Positions 24,131-32,877 of a DNA stretch of 51,221 nt are shown here, in pieces. Every line of letters starts with the position of its first letter. The first letter of the stretch is position 1. Origin of the DNA: Phaeovulum molybdatiresistens (lineage in GTDB: Bacteria > Pseudomonadota > Alphaproteobacteria > Rhodobacterales > Rhodobacteraceae); NCBI RefSeq assembly GCF_023544865.1, contig NZ_JAMJFX010000021.1, forward strand, positions 1 through 51,221, written 5' to 3'. The translations under genes and the position numbers were made by a program. A model generated the notes under the pieces. That model was given only the letters and a program-made list of their open reading frames with translations. It had not been told where the DNA came from and made no database searches.

Positions 24131-26401
24131 TCACGTCAGCAACCGGTAGACCATGGCCCTCCGACCGCCGGTATCCCGCATGCCGGTGGTGATATCCCCG
24201 CTTTCGATCAGGGTGAGCAGGATCTCGTCCCGATCACGCGATTTCAGCCACTGTGAGGCCCGGGTGATCTCGGACTTGGTGATCCCCTTTGCTCCGGACG
24301 CACGGATGATCTCCTTCAGCCGCTTCAGGTGGGCCTCGGTCTCGGTGTCCGCGACGTGCCGCTCGACGGCTTCCATGGTCCGCTGTGCATAGTGCCGCAC
24401 AAAGCTGATGGCCCAGTCTGCCGCTGTGATCTCGATCTCCGGCCGGGCCGGATTGCGCCCTACTGCCACTATGAGCGCGAGCTTGAGGGCATTTTCCCCA
24501 ATGCGAGCGAGGATCGCCGTGAAAGCCGTGCCAGCCGCGGCCCGCAATTCCTCCGTCAGCTCGACGCTGAGTTGGTGGAACCGGGCGCGGGCCTCTTCCG
24601 TCATCGGCACGATCATCGGGTTTACGGCCGTGTTCTGACCCGCCGTCTTGCCGGTCAAGTTTCCCTTTGCGCCGCCCCCACCCGCCGCAATCAGCTGCAA
24701 CCCCTGGATCAGCGCGGGCGGGGCCTGCCGGATACCGACGGCGATGTTTTCGTCGGGGTAGTCCTCGTCGCTGGGCAGGATCAGGAAACGGGCCAGTGAT
24801 CCATCCACCACGTTCGCCCCCTGCAGCGCGCCCCAGAAATGCAGCGGCGTCGTGGTGCCATAGACGCAAAGGCAGGGCTGGTTGATGTCGCGCCTTTCGT
24901 TCGTGCCGTCCCGGTTGGCGTATTCCGCGCCGAGGAAGATCCCGCCCGCTGCCGTGTAAAGCTCGGTCATGTTGTCGAGGATTTCCGTGATGTGGCGCGG
25001 GCTGCGCTTGCGGTCCGCTGCCGCCGACAGGAACATGCCGAACTCGTCGATCTGGAACAGGATCGCAGGCTGGCGGTGCAGCGCGGTCAGAAGCCCAGCA
25101 CCCGAGGCGATCTTGTTGCCCCCAAGGTGATGGGCGAGCCCCGCCTCGAAGAAGGTCTCGTTGATGATTTCTCGGGCGTGGTTCTTGCCCGAGCCGCTGT
25201 CCGCGATGCCCACAACATACAGGTTCGAGCGCAGGTTGCTCTCCGTCCGGTAATTCCGCCCCATAAGCGCACCGATGGCGCAAAGGCTGGCCCCGAGCGA
25301 CAGCAGCGGCTGTGGGCGCCGGGCGGTTGTCAGCATGTAATCCGTCAGATCACCGACCAGCCCATCGGGGATTGCCAGCGAGAACGCCGGCTGAGCCAGG
25401 GCCGCGAATGGTTCGCCTGCCGCCACATCCAGCCTGGCCAGCAGCCCGGCCGCCGGATGATTACCTGCCTCGGGCATGCTTCCATCCAGACGAAGGTCAG
25501 GGTCGGGCTGCCAGCCGCGCTCCATCGCGAGATGATAGATCGTGCCTGCGCCAATCCGGTCGGGCTTGAAACTGGCCCAAGCCTTCATGGTGGTGGCTGG
25601 AACATCCTTTGCCGCCTGCGCGGACCAGTCGGCGAAGATGTCCGCCCCAGCCTCGCCGAGCGCCCCCTTCAGGGCCATGCCGATCCGCATCCAGCTGTCG
25701 TAGTCCAGTTCCGCATTCGGGAGCCATGCGAGCGCCGCCTCGATGGCCGGCAAGGTACCTATCTGACTGTGACCGCGTGAGATTTCCGGTGGTGGCGACA
25801 TGGCCGCCAGCCCCCGCTGGCGCAGCGTTTCCGGCAGAAGTGCATAGGCCTCGTCGAGGAAAGCGGTCGCAGCCTCAGACGAGATTTCCGGCAAGTCAGT
25901 GATGTCGATATCCGCCAGCCCCTCCTCGGGCCAGGCATAGGGAGCACCCGTGTCGGGGTGGATCGCATAGGCCAGAAACTGCTGTCCGAGGCAGAGCACC
26001 TCCAATGGATGGCGCTTGATGCCTCGGAAGGGCTCGGCGGTCCGATAGACCAACATCCGCTTCGGGGCCCGGCCGATCCGCAAGGCAGGCGTGTCACCGA
26101 GACGCTCTCTGGCTAGGCGCTCGATCTGCAGCGCCAGTTCCGCGCTATCGGCAATGTCGATATCGACGGCTGCGACAGCGCCGCCGACAATGCCAACGCC
26201 ACAATCCGGCCAAGACGACCAAGTAGCCACCTCGACCTCGGTGGTGCCGCGCTCGGCATGACGGTTCCATTCCGGGTAATCCGCCCATGCCCCGCGCTGG
26301 AAGCGGCCAGGCTTCTTGGTGCCCGGCCCGATCGGCAGGATGGCATAGCCATTGGTGACGAGCCGCGCGCCGAAGCGCGCCATGAAGGATGTGTCAGCCA
26401 T
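24131..26401 (-). CDS. Primase-polymerase / DUF3987-type helicase replication protein
   Basis: This is a 756-residue multidomain replication protein. The N-terminus is a primase-polymerase (AEP) domain: GYAILPIGPGTKKPGRF, WPDCGVGIVGGAVAAVDIDI (metal-binding DxD pair) and FLAYAIHPDTGAPYAW. A PriCT-like helical part follows (LDYDSWMRIGMALKGALGEA). The C-terminal half is a DUF3987-type ATPase with P-loop-like GIADSGSGKNHA, ILFQIDEFGMFL as Walker B, and a final winged helix KGITKSEITRASQWLKSRD. It probably starts phage DNA replication. ATG 26401 overlaps the DUF6511-like gene stop (TGATG). Confidence 0.87.
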   Translation of the reverse strand: MADTSFMARFGARLVTNGYAILPIGPGTKKPGRFQRGAWADYPEWNRHAERGTTEVEVATWSSWPDCGVGIVGGAVAAVDIDIADSAELALQIERLARERLGDTPALRIGRAPKRMLVYRTAEPFRGIKRHPLEVLCLGQQFLAYAIHPDTGAPYAWPEEGLADIDITDLPEISSEAATAFLDEAYALLPETLRQRGLAAMSPPPEISRGHSQIGTLPAIEAALAWLPNAELDYDSWMRIGMALKGALGEAGADIFADWSAQAAKDVPATTMKAWASFKPDRIGAGTIYHLAMERGWQPDPDLRLDGSMPEAGNHPAAGLLARLDVAAGEPFAALAQPAFSLAIPDGLVGDLTDYMLTTARRPQPLLSLGASLCAIGALMGRNYRTESNLRSNLYVVGIADSGSGKNHAREIINETFFEAGLAHHLGGNKIASGAGLLTALHRQPAILFQIDEFGMFLSAAADRKRSPRHITEILDNMTELYTAAGGIFLGAEYANRDGTNERRDINQPCLCVYGTTTPLHFWGALQGANVVDGSLARFLILPSDEDYPDENIAVGIRQAPPALIQGLQLIAAGGGGAKGNLTGKTAGQNTAVNPMIVPMTEEARARFHQLSVELTEELRAAAGTAFTAILARIGENALKLALIVAVGRNPARPEIEITAADWAISFVRHYAQRTMEAVERHVADTETEAHLKRLKEIIRASGAKGITKSEITRASQWLKSRDRDEILLTLIESGDITTGMRDTGGRRAMVYRLLT

Positions 26402-26787
26402 CAGAAGGGCACCTCGGGGGTCATGGCGTCGAGGCGTTTGCGGTCCTTGGCCGCAAGCTCACGCAGGTGGTCGCAATATCCGGTTACCACCGCATCGATG
26501 AAGCGGTCCCACTCGGTCTCGGTCAGGGTGGCAAGATCGGATTTCCCGATGCTTTCCAGATACTCGCCGCCCATCTGGCCGCCGACGGTCATCGCCACGG
26601 CCTCGTTCGGGGTCGGATCGATCATGCCCTTCCTCCCATGGCAGATGTCCTGACAGGCCCGGCTGCAGAGGTGCCTGCGGCTGGCATCGCGGCGCGGGTC
26701 GAAGAGGCGGAAATCCCGGTCGAACCAGCCAAACCCACGAGGTTGCCGGTGGCAGACGGCGCAGAGGCCGGGGTGGGATTGGGGCAT
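26401..26787 (-). CDS. DUF6511-like zinc-binding phage protein
   Basis: The 128-residue protein has two Cys pairs near the N-terminus (LCAVCHRQPRGFGWFD and LCSRACQDICHGRKGM), forming a zinc-finger-like unit, followed by DPTPNEAVAMTVGGQMGGEY and VTGYCDHLRELAAKD. It matches the DUF6511 type that I recall from alphaproteobacterial prophages. The function is unknown. Its first 166 bp overlap the end of the helicase gene in another frame. Confidence 0.8.
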   Translation of the reverse strand: MPQSHPGLCAVCHRQPRGFGWFDRDFRLFDPRRDASRRHLCSRACQDICHGRKGMIDPTPNEAVAMTVGGQMGGEYLESIGKSDLATLTETEWDRFIDAVVTGYCDHLRELAAKDRKRLDAMTPEVPF

Positions 26788-28358
26788 GGGTCGAACCTGT
26801 GGCCGGAGACTTCGACGTAGCGGCCCGAGGGGCGGACCGAGATTGCACTGGGGCTTGCGAGATGCTTGGCCTGAGCGATTGCCTCATCGACGGTGAGCGG
26901 CACCGGGGAGCCCGGGGCGCGCTTGCGCCACCATTCGGCGGCCTTCTGGCGCGCATAGTCCTGATGTTCGATGCAGACCCATTCGCTGTAGGACTTGAGC
27001 CCGCAGCTATAGGTCACCTTGAGCGAGGGCCGCCCGCCGAGCTTGTCGTGGCGGCTGTAGGACACGCCGTGAACCGTCAACCACTGCACTTTCGGTGAAA
27101 GGACGGGCAGCGTGGCTGCCGTGGGGGCGATCTTCACCTCACGTGCCGGGAAGACATGGCCGCAATCCGGGCATTCCGTCGCCGAGAGCGCAATGATGCT
27201 CTCGCACATCGGGCAGACCTTGGTCGGGGCCTCGCCGCCACCGGCCTCGCCGGGCCGTCGGGGCCGCACCAGATCGATCGGCCCATGGCGGCGGACATTG
27301 CCGGCGAAGTCGAGCACCAGGCAGTTTTCCTTGCCCGGCGCGAGGCGCGTGCCACGGCCGACCATCTGCACATAGAGGCCGGCTGACTTGGTGGGGCGCA
27401 GCAGTGCGATCAGATCGACGGCGGGGGCGTTGAAGCCGGTGGTCAGCACCCCCATCGAGGCCAGCGCGCGGATTTCACCACGCTTGAAAGCGGCGACGAT
27501 GGCATCGCGCTCCCCCTTCGGCGTGTCGCCGAAGATCGTGCGGCAGGTGATGCCCTGGCGGGCGAACTCCTCAGCCACATGGCGCGCATGCTCGACGCCC
27601 GAACAGAAAGCCAGCCAGGACTTCCGGTCGCGGCCGTGCTCGATGATCTCGCTGACCGCTGCCCGGGTGATGGCCTCCTTGTCGACCGCCGCTGCCAGAT
27701 CGCGCTGGATGAAATCGCCTGCGCGGGTGCCGACCTTCGAGACATCCAGCCGCGTGGCGGGCTGTTTCGACACCAGCGGGCTCAGATAGCCGGCGTCGAT
27801 CAGATCGCGGACTGGGGCCTCATAGGCGATGTCGGTGAAGAGCGCGTTCTTGCCCTCATGCAGCATGCCGCTGTCCAAGCGGAACGGCGTGGCAGTCAGC
27901 CCGATCACCTTGAGCGCGGGGTTGATCCGCGCCAGCCCATCGAGAAACCGGCGATACATGGTGCTGGTGTCGCCGGGAATGAGGTGCGCTTCATCGATCA
28001 GCACCAGGTCGGTGTGGCCTACCTCCTGGGCGCGGCGGTGGATCGACTGGATGCCCGCGAAGAGGATACGGGCCTGTGCCTCGCGCTTGCCCAAGCCCGC
28101 CGAGTAGATGCCTGCCGGAGCCTCGGGCCAGAGCCCGATCATCTCGGCATGGTTCTGGGCAATCAGCTCTCGCACATGCGTCACGATCAGGATGCGCTGG
28201 TCAGGCCAGGCCTTCAGCACGCCCTCGATGAAGGCGGCCATGACGAGCGACTTGCCTCCGGCGGTCGGGATCACCACCAGCGGATTGCCTTTGTGGGATT
28301 GAAAATAGCCATAGATCGAAGCGATCGCGGCCTCTTGATAGGGGCGCAGGGTCAGCAT
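26622..28358 (-). CDS. DEAD/DEAH-box (SF2) helicase
   Basis: This 578-residue SF2 helicase has LRPYQEAAIASIYGYF, motif I VIPTAGGKSLVMAAF, motif Ia LIVTHVRELIAQN, motif II LVLIDEAHLIP (DEAH), motif III GLTATPFR, and C-terminal motifs ASMGVLTTGFNAPAVD and QMVGRGTRLAPGKENC. A four-Cys zinc unit follows (VCPMCESI and ECPDCGHVF, around residues 398-424). The last 60 residues are a low-complexity Ala/Ser/Pro tail encoded over the start of the DUF6511-like gene. It overlaps the upstream nuclease gene by seven bases, and a joint nuclease-helicase role in recombination or replication is likely. Confidence 0.9.
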   Translation of the reverse strand: MLTLRPYQEAAIASIYGYFQSHKGNPLVVIPTAGGKSLVMAAFIEGVLKAWPDQRILIVTHVRELIAQNHAEMIGLWPEAPAGIYSAGLGKREAQARILFAGIQSIHRRAQEVGHTDLVLIDEAHLIPGDTSTMYRRFLDGLARINPALKVIGLTATPFRLDSGMLHEGKNALFTDIAYEAPVRDLIDAGYLSPLVSKQPATRLDVSKVGTRAGDFIQRDLAAAVDKEAITRAAVSEIIEHGRDRKSWLAFCSGVEHARHVAEEFARQGITCRTIFGDTPKGERDAIVAAFKRGEIRALASMGVLTTGFNAPAVDLIALLRPTKSAGLYVQMVGRGTRLAPGKENCLVLDFAGNVRRHGPIDLVRPRRPGEAGGGEAPTKVCPMCESIIALSATECPDCGHVFPAREVKIAPTAATLPVLSPKVQWLTVHGVSYSRHDKLGGRPSLKVTYSCGLKSYSEWVCIEHQDYARQKAAEWWRKRAPGSPVPLTVDEAIAQAKHLASPSAISVRPSGRYVEVSGHRFDPCPNPTPASAPSATGNLVGLAGSTGISASSTRAAMPAAGTSAAGPVRTSAMGGRA

Positions 28359-29296
28359 GGCGCGGCCTCCGTCGTTCGGGCGTCGTTTGCCCAGGTCGAG
28401 CCATCGGCCATGCGGTAGGTGACGACATCGTCACCCGCATCGATGACCTCACCCGGGACGAGATCGGGGATGAAGAGATGGCGGTTGCAGGCCGCACGCT
28501 GCTCCGCGGGGGCCAGCACCCGGTCGTGGCGGGCGCAGTGCCAACCGCCATCCACCGGCGTCGAATGCAGGCAGGACCGGCAAGTCACAGCCGCCGCACC
28601 GCCCTCGTGGCAGGCAGCATGGTGGTCGCAGAACCGGCATTCGAACCAGGCCGGGTCCTCGCTGATCCGTGCGGGCGGATGCTGGGCGAAGATGATCCGG
28701 CCTGCCTTGTCCAGCAGACGTTCTGCCATGGCGCTGTCGGACTCGATGCGCTCGATATGCAGCGCGTCGGTGTCCTTGCAGACCGCCACATAAAGAGCGC
28801 GGGTGATGCCAGTCAGGTGCATGTAGATCTGCATCTGGGCGGCGTGCTGGGGCTTGGCCAGCACCACGCCCTTGGCTGTCAACTCATTGAAGCTCTTGAC
28901 CCCGTGGGTCTTGAACTCGAGCACATGCCAGGTCTTCGGGGCCTCGAGGATGCCGATGGCCACGCCATCCAGCGATCCGCCGAAATGGCCACCATGGGTC
29001 TCGACACGGAACTGACGACCGGTTTCGGGATCGACCTCGAGCACGGTCGCGCCGGTGGCGCGCAGGTTGCGCACGAGGCGGTCCTCTTCCAACTGTCCGG
29101 TCTCGAAGAGGCGCAGCAGGCGGCCAGAATGGCGTGCGGGCGTGACCCAGCGGAAATCGTACCAGAGCGCCCGGGCGCAGGATTTGCCGATGATCGAGGC
29201 ACCAAGGTGGTCACGAAAACCATCGCCCTGACGGGCCTCGTAGTCGGCATAGATCGCCGTCAGCGTCGGCGTGGGGGCTTCGGGAAGCTCAGCCAT
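28352..29296 (-). CDS. PD-(D/E)XK nuclease with Cys cluster
   Basis: The nuclease is about 314 residues long. Core motifs are HLGASIIGKSCARALWYDFR, GGHFGGSLDGVAIG (catalytic Asp) and WHVLEFKTHGVKSF (the ExK pair), then QMQIYMHLTG. The C-terminal part has many Cys (ECRFCDHHAACHEGG, TCRSCLHS), which could hold zinc or an iron-sulfur cluster as in Cas4/AddB-type nucleases. ATG 29296 overlaps the previous stop as TGATG and is preferred over the GTG at 29299. It is likely an exonuclease of the phage recombination system. Confidence 0.85.
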   Translation of the reverse strand: MAELPEAPTPTLTAIYADYEARQGDGFRDHLGASIIGKSCARALWYDFRWVTPARHSGRLLRLFETGQLEEDRLVRNLRATGATVLEVDPETGRQFRVETHGGHFGGSLDGVAIGILEAPKTWHVLEFKTHGVKSFNELTAKGVVLAKPQHAAQMQIYMHLTGITRALYVAVCKDTDALHIERIESDSAMAERLLDKAGRIIFAQHPPARISEDPAWFECRFCDHHAACHEGGAAAVTCRSCLHSTPVDGGWHCARHDRVLAPAEQRAACNRHLFIPDLVPGEVIDAGDDVVTYRMADGSTWANDARTTEAAPC

Positions 29297-29670
29297 CACA
29301 GCCCCTCCCGTTCGCTGCGGGCCTGAGCCTCAGCCAGGATGCCATCCCACGTCTCCGGGTCATGGCGCTCGCGCAGCACGCCGATCAGGGCGTCCTTCAG
29401 CTTTTCACGGCGACGGCGGCCTGCTCCCCGGGCCAGCAGTTCTGACCGTTCGCGGCTCAGATGCCGGAGTGCCGTACGGGCCCGATGAAACCAGTCCGGG
29501 TCGATGGGTTTGTGGCCACGCTGCCGGGCCAGATCAGCCGTCGCGATCTGCGTGCGGATCTTGGCGATGGCGTCGTCGAGTTCGATCAACCGGCGCTGAT
29601 CATCAGGCAAGCCGGAGCTGATCGCGGCCCCAAGGTTTCCCTCGGCGGCCGCGTTGTTCATGTCAGTCAT
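29296..29670 (-). CDS. Phage protein of unknown function
   Basis: The 124-residue protein is highly charged and helical: RRLIELDDAIAKIRTQIATA and ARTALRHLSRERSELLARGA suggest coiled-coil helices. I recognise no named family. It lies between the DUF669-like and nuclease genes and overlaps the latter by TGATG, so it is translated with the recombination module. Confidence 0.65.
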   Translation of the reverse strand: MTDMNNAAAEGNLGAAISSGLPDDQRRLIELDDAIAKIRTQIATADLARQRGHKPIDPDWFHRARTALRHLSRERSELLARGAGRRRREKLKDALIGVLRERHDPETWDGILAEAQARSEREGL

Positions 29671-29735
29671 GGGAATGTCCTCAGATTGCGGGAGGCACCG
29701 CCCCGGCTGTCACCAGATCAGGGCGGCGCGGGGTC

Positions 29736-30233
29736 TCAGCTCTTCTTGTTCCAGGGAGCAGACGTCATCTTGGGCGGGGCTGCCGGTGTCGCGGGCGCAG
29801 CGGGCGTCGGTTTGGCAGCACGGGCCGTTGCGGCGCGTTCGGGCGGCAGGTAGGCGATGGCATTGCTCTCGCCGTAGCCGTTCTTCGGCGGCTTGATCTT
29901 CACCTGGATCGTCATGGGGATCAGGTGCAGTTCCTCGCTGTCGCTGACATGCATCTTGCCCGTCGCGTGACAGATTGCCGAAAGCGTGCGCTGCGCGATC
30001 TCCACGGTGGTCGGGTTCGGGTTCACGAGGTTCAGCTGATCGAAGATCTTCCGCCCCTTGTGCTCGCCCTCGAGGATATCGAGCATCAACCAGAGAAACT
30101 GGCCCATGCCGTTGCGGGTCACGCGCATCTCGCTCTCGACGATCTGGGCGCGGTATTTTCCGGCAGGCAGCAGCTCGTAGGCGGTGGTGGGCTCGACGCT
30201 GGTGGCGTCAAAGGACGTATCAAAACGTGCCAT
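29736..30233 (-). CDS. DUF669-like phage protein, probable single-strand-binding role
   Basis: The 165-residue protein has the DUF669 pattern: LLPAGKYRAQIVESEMRVTR, QFLWLMLDILEGEHKGRKIF, LNLVNPNPTTVEIAQRTLSA, then a Pro/Ala-rich tail ending in SAPWNKKS. DUF669 genes sit beside recombination ATPases and nucleases in many phages and are thought to be SSB-like accessory proteins; the flexible acidic or basic tail supports this only weakly. It is encoded directly after the RecA-like ATPase. Confidence 0.8.
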   Translation of the reverse strand: MARFDTSFDATSVEPTTAYELLPAGKYRAQIVESEMRVTRNGMGQFLWLMLDILEGEHKGRKIFDQLNLVNPNPTTVEIAQRTLSAICHATGKMHVSDSEELHLIPMTIQVKIKPPKNGYGESNAIAYLPPERAATARAAKPTPAAPATPAAPPKMTSAPWNKKS

Positions 30234-30254
30234 GGTCTTGTCCTTTCGGGGCGA

Positions 30255-31001
30255 TCATTCGGATTGGGGCATGGCCGCCATGAACTCGGCCCAGCTGAGG
30301 GGCAGCGTTTCCGGCAGGCCGTAACGGTTCTTGGCGAGGAAGGCGGGGCGCTCCTCGGTGTGCATGACGCGCGCACCGGACCCGAGCGCCCGGGTCACCT
30401 TCTTGTTGAAGCCGACATCGGATTTAGCGACCGAAATCTGATAGTTGGCGAAGAGGACCACATCGGAATGCTCCTGCAGCAGCGCCGAGGCCCGGGCCTG
30501 CAGCTTGATCATGTAGCGGTCGTAGGGCTCGTGTTCCGGGCTATCGAAGCGCTTGATGTCGGTATGGGCAATCTGGATGACCGCCATGCCCTTCTGGTCA
30601 CGCAGCGCATTCAGCTTGTCGAGGTATTCGCGCCAGATATTCAGCGCCTCGGCATAGCCCTTCCCGAAGCCGGGGGTTTCGATGGAGGGCCAGCCATTGC
30701 GCTGGCAGGCCTCGGCCCAGATCAGCGGCTCCAGCCAGTCGATGCTGTCGATGACCACCGTGCCGAAGTCGTGGTCCTCGGTCAGGAGCGCATCGAGTGC
30801 CCCGGCCACTTCCGCGTAGCTCGTCGCCAGCGGAAAATGCGGGACCTGCAGCTTGCCGAGCCCGTCCTCAGTCATGATGAACACTGGCCGGTCTGCATCG
30901 GCCGCGAAGGTGGATTTGCCGACCCCGGCAACACCGTGGATCAGGATGCGCGGCGGCGTCAGCGCCGAGGTCATGCGCAGGGATGCGAGAGAAATGGCCA
31001 T
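30255..31001 (-). CDS. Phage RecA-like ATPase (AAA_24 type)
   Basis: The 248-residue ATPase has Walker A ILIHGVAGVGKSTFAA (around 19-34) and Walker B TVVIDSIDWLEPLIWAEAC, then MAVIQIAHTDIKRFDSPEHE and VVLFANYQISVAKS. It belongs to the phage nucleotide-binding proteins that accompany DUF669 and PD-(D/E)XK genes and probably act in recombination or as recombinase mediator. ATG 31001 overlaps the upstream stop as TGATG. Confidence 0.85.
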   Translation of the reverse strand: MAISLASLRMTSALTPPRILIHGVAGVGKSTFAADADRPVFIMTEDGLGKLQVPHFPLATSYAEVAGALDALLTEDHDFGTVVIDSIDWLEPLIWAEACQRNGWPSIETPGFGKGYAEALNIWREYLDKLNALRDQKGMAVIQIAHTDIKRFDSPEHEPYDRYMIKLQARASALLQEHSDVVLFANYQISVAKSDVGFNKKVTRALGSGARVMHTEERPAFLAKNRYGLPETLPLSWAEFMAAMPQSE

Positions 31002-31648
31002 CAGTGTGGGTCTCCGTGAGGATTTGCGTCGAAATCTGGCTGCGGGCGGTTTGCCGGTGTGGCGGTCACTTCCGCGCAGAGCGCATCGAGCCGGTCAGCC
31101 TCGGCGAGGCTTTCCATTGCCTTGCGCCCCATGTAGCACCGCGCGTCTTCAAGCAGATCGAGATCGGCGATCGGATCGCTGGCGCTGGGAGGAAGGGTGC
31201 GGCGCACGATGCCAGGATCCGCCACCTCCGCGTCGCGGATCAGGCGGGCGTCGTGGATGAACTTGCGCGACATGCCCAGTTCACTGGCCGTGGCCGGCCG
31301 GGTGTTTCCGTTGGGAACACCCAATTCTGTCTGGTTGGACCCAAGTCGGGCGACTTCGCCCCGTGCTTGCGCCGCGTCGTATTCATCCGCCAGACGGCGC
31401 TTGGCGGTGGCTTCGATTTCCAGCGCATCGGCCTGCGCCCGGTGTGCTGCCGCGATCAGATCGTCATGGGCGGACTTGGCACGCTGCAAGCGCGACGCAC
31501 GCTTGGCGGCATCATAGGCCAGCCCAGCGAATTCGCGCGCCTCGAGAACCTCGGCGGCCGTCTTTGCACCGGCAAGCATGCTGGCGGCACGGTCGATCAG
31601 GCTTGGCAGGTCCGCCGCTCCGGCCGGAATGGATACAAGCTCTGTCAT
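31001..31648 (-). CDS. Phage protein of unknown function, helical
   Basis: The protein is about 215 residues long. The first two thirds are long Ala-rich helices (AAKRASRLQRAKSAHDDLIA, HRAQADALEIEATAKRRLAD), then a more ordered part with TASELGMSRKFIHDARLIRD. The latter segment resembles a small DNA-binding motif found in phage proteins near ParB or MT-A70 genes. There is no named family that I am sure of. It is coupled to both neighbours by TGATG overlaps. Confidence 0.65.
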   Translation of the reverse strand: MTELVSIPAGAADLPSLIDRAASMLAGAKTAAEVLEAREFAGLAYDAAKRASRLQRAKSAHDDLIAAAHRAQADALEIEATAKRRLADEYDAAQARGEVARLGSNQTELGVPNGNTRPATASELGMSRKFIHDARLIRDAEVADPGIVRRTLPPSASDPIADLDLLEDARCYMGRKAMESLAEADRLDALCAEVTATPANRPQPDFDANPHGDPH

Positions 31649-32133
31649 CACGCGGCCTCGTTCGGCTCGAGCGTGACCTTTAGCGTGCCCGTCCTTACCG
31701 TGCGCGCGGGCTCGAACCCCTTGCGCCAGGCCTCGGGCAGCGAGCCGTATTTTCGCTCGGAAACAGACAACCTGCTGTCGATGAACTCGGCCGGATCCTC
31801 ACCGCTAGCGGCGATATTGGCGGCGATCTGCGCCAGTTTCTCCTGGTCCCAGTCGACGCGTTTCGGCAAATCTGCCACCACCGTGTAATCGCCATCAACC
31901 AGCCGGACGGTGCCGGTGTCCTTGCAACAGGCCCGGCGCGCCTCGGCCGCGCGGGTTGCGTAGCGCACCTCAAGGGCGGCATTGAGGCGTGCCGTCGCAG
32001 CCTTTAGCTGCTTGCCCGCGTGGTCGAGTTCAGCCTGCAGGCAGGCCAGCAGCTCCACGGGCAATTGCGCCATCTCTCCGGTGGGCATGTTGATCATGTC
32101 CTCCACGCGCGGGGCATTGTCGGGGTAAGTCAT
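31648..32133 (-). CDS. Phage protein of unknown function
   Basis: The 161-residue protein has a helical N-terminal half (LPVELLACLQAELDHAGKQL, LKAATARLNAALEVRYATRA), then TGTVRLVDGDYTVVADLPKR and a C-terminal part with SLPEAWRKGFEPARTVRTGT. It is similar to small conserved proteins near phage recombination genes, but I know no function. Tight spacing to its neighbours supports the call. Confidence 0.68.
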   Translation of the reverse strand: MTYPDNAPRVEDMINMPTGEMAQLPVELLACLQAELDHAGKQLKAATARLNAALEVRYATRAAEARRACCKDTGTVRLVDGDYTVVADLPKRVDWDQEKLAQIAANIAASGEDPAEFIDSRLSVSERKYGSLPEAWRKGFEPARTVRTGTLKVTLEPNEAA

Positions 32134-32160
32134 GGGATTTCCCTTTTTTCGTTGAATGGA

Positions 32161-32469
32161 TCAGGCAGCCGCAGCGAGTTGCTTCACGGCGGCGCATCGG
32201 GCAGCGCCCTCTTGCGGGCGGGCGATGGCGAGATAGGCGAACCGATCAGGGCCCAGCCGTTCCTGGACGAGATGGATACGGCCCAGTTCGAAAAGCCGGT
32301 AAGCCGCGTCAGCGGTGGCCCGCAGCCCCTCAAGTTCGGTTCGAGCGAGTTTCGAGACATTGGCTGTCGTATCGACAACCAGAAATCCCGTGTGATAGGC
32401 CAGCCGCGCGCCGGGCTCGGCGACATCAACCCAAGCCATCAGCGTGATTTCGGAAACAACAACGGCCAT
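32161..32469 (-). CDS. Small phage protein of unknown function
   Basis: The 102-residue protein begins MAVVVSEITLMAWVDVAEPG, with TELEGLRATADAAYRLFELG in the middle and an Ala-rich end. It is not recognised. ATG 32469 overlaps the stop of the excisionase-like gene (TGATG), so it belongs to the same early operon. Confidence 0.58.
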   Translation of the reverse strand: MAVVVSEITLMAWVDVAEPGARLAYHTGFLVVDTTANVSKLARTELEGLRATADAAYRLFELGRIHLVQERLGPDRFAYLAIARPQEGAARCAAVKQLAAAA

Positions 32470-32681
32470 CACGCAACCCTCGTCGCATGGCCGTGGTCAC
32501 CGGCCGGCTGCAGCCGCTCTTTCTCGAAGGCCAGGACGTCATCGAGCCGATAGACGATCCGGCCGCCGATTTTCATGTAGGCCGGGCCTTGGCCTGACCA
32601 CCGCCAGCGCTCCAGTGTGCGATGGGACAAGGTCCAGCGCCGTGCCAGCTCCTTTTGGGTGAAGCAGATCTTCTCTTGCAT
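32469..32681 (-). CDS. Excisionase/AlpA-like MerR-fold DNA-binding protein
   Basis: The 70-residue protein has a winged helix of the AlpA/excisionase type: FTQKELARRWTLSHRTLERW then GQGPAYMKIGGRIVYRLDDV. Such proteins direct excision or early transcription. GGAGACGACG precedes ATG 32681; an upstream in-frame start (32711) lacks support. It is first in the leftward early operon, about 200 bp from the unknown gene at 32878. Confidence 0.82.
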   Translation of the reverse strand: MQEKICFTQKELARRWTLSHRTLERWRWSGQGPAYMKIGGRIVYRLDDVLAFEKERLQPAGDHGHATRVA

Positions 32682-32803
32682 CGTCGTCTCCAGGTCGGTG
32701 CCTGAAGACAAAATGCGAAACTCGACTGTGGGATGTCGTCAGGATCACCGGGGGATGCGGGAGGGGATCAACATCACGCGGAAAACATATCGAAAAATGC
32801 AAA

Positions 32804-32825
32804 GAGGGGGATCGTCATCCCCCTC
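32804..32825 (-). terminator. Intrinsic terminator of the gene at 32878
   Basis: GAGGGGGAT and ATCCCCCTC form a perfect 9-bp stem with a four-base loop; the leftward RNA then reads TTTGCATTTTTC, T-rich enough for termination. A second stem (CCCCCTGT with ACAGGGGG, 32841-32867) lies just before it. Together they separate the immunity-side gene from the early operon. Confidence 0.68.
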
Positions 32826-32877
32826 CATCCCCCAGCCGATCCCCCTGTCGTCCCCTTCCACAGGGGGCGCCGCATGG

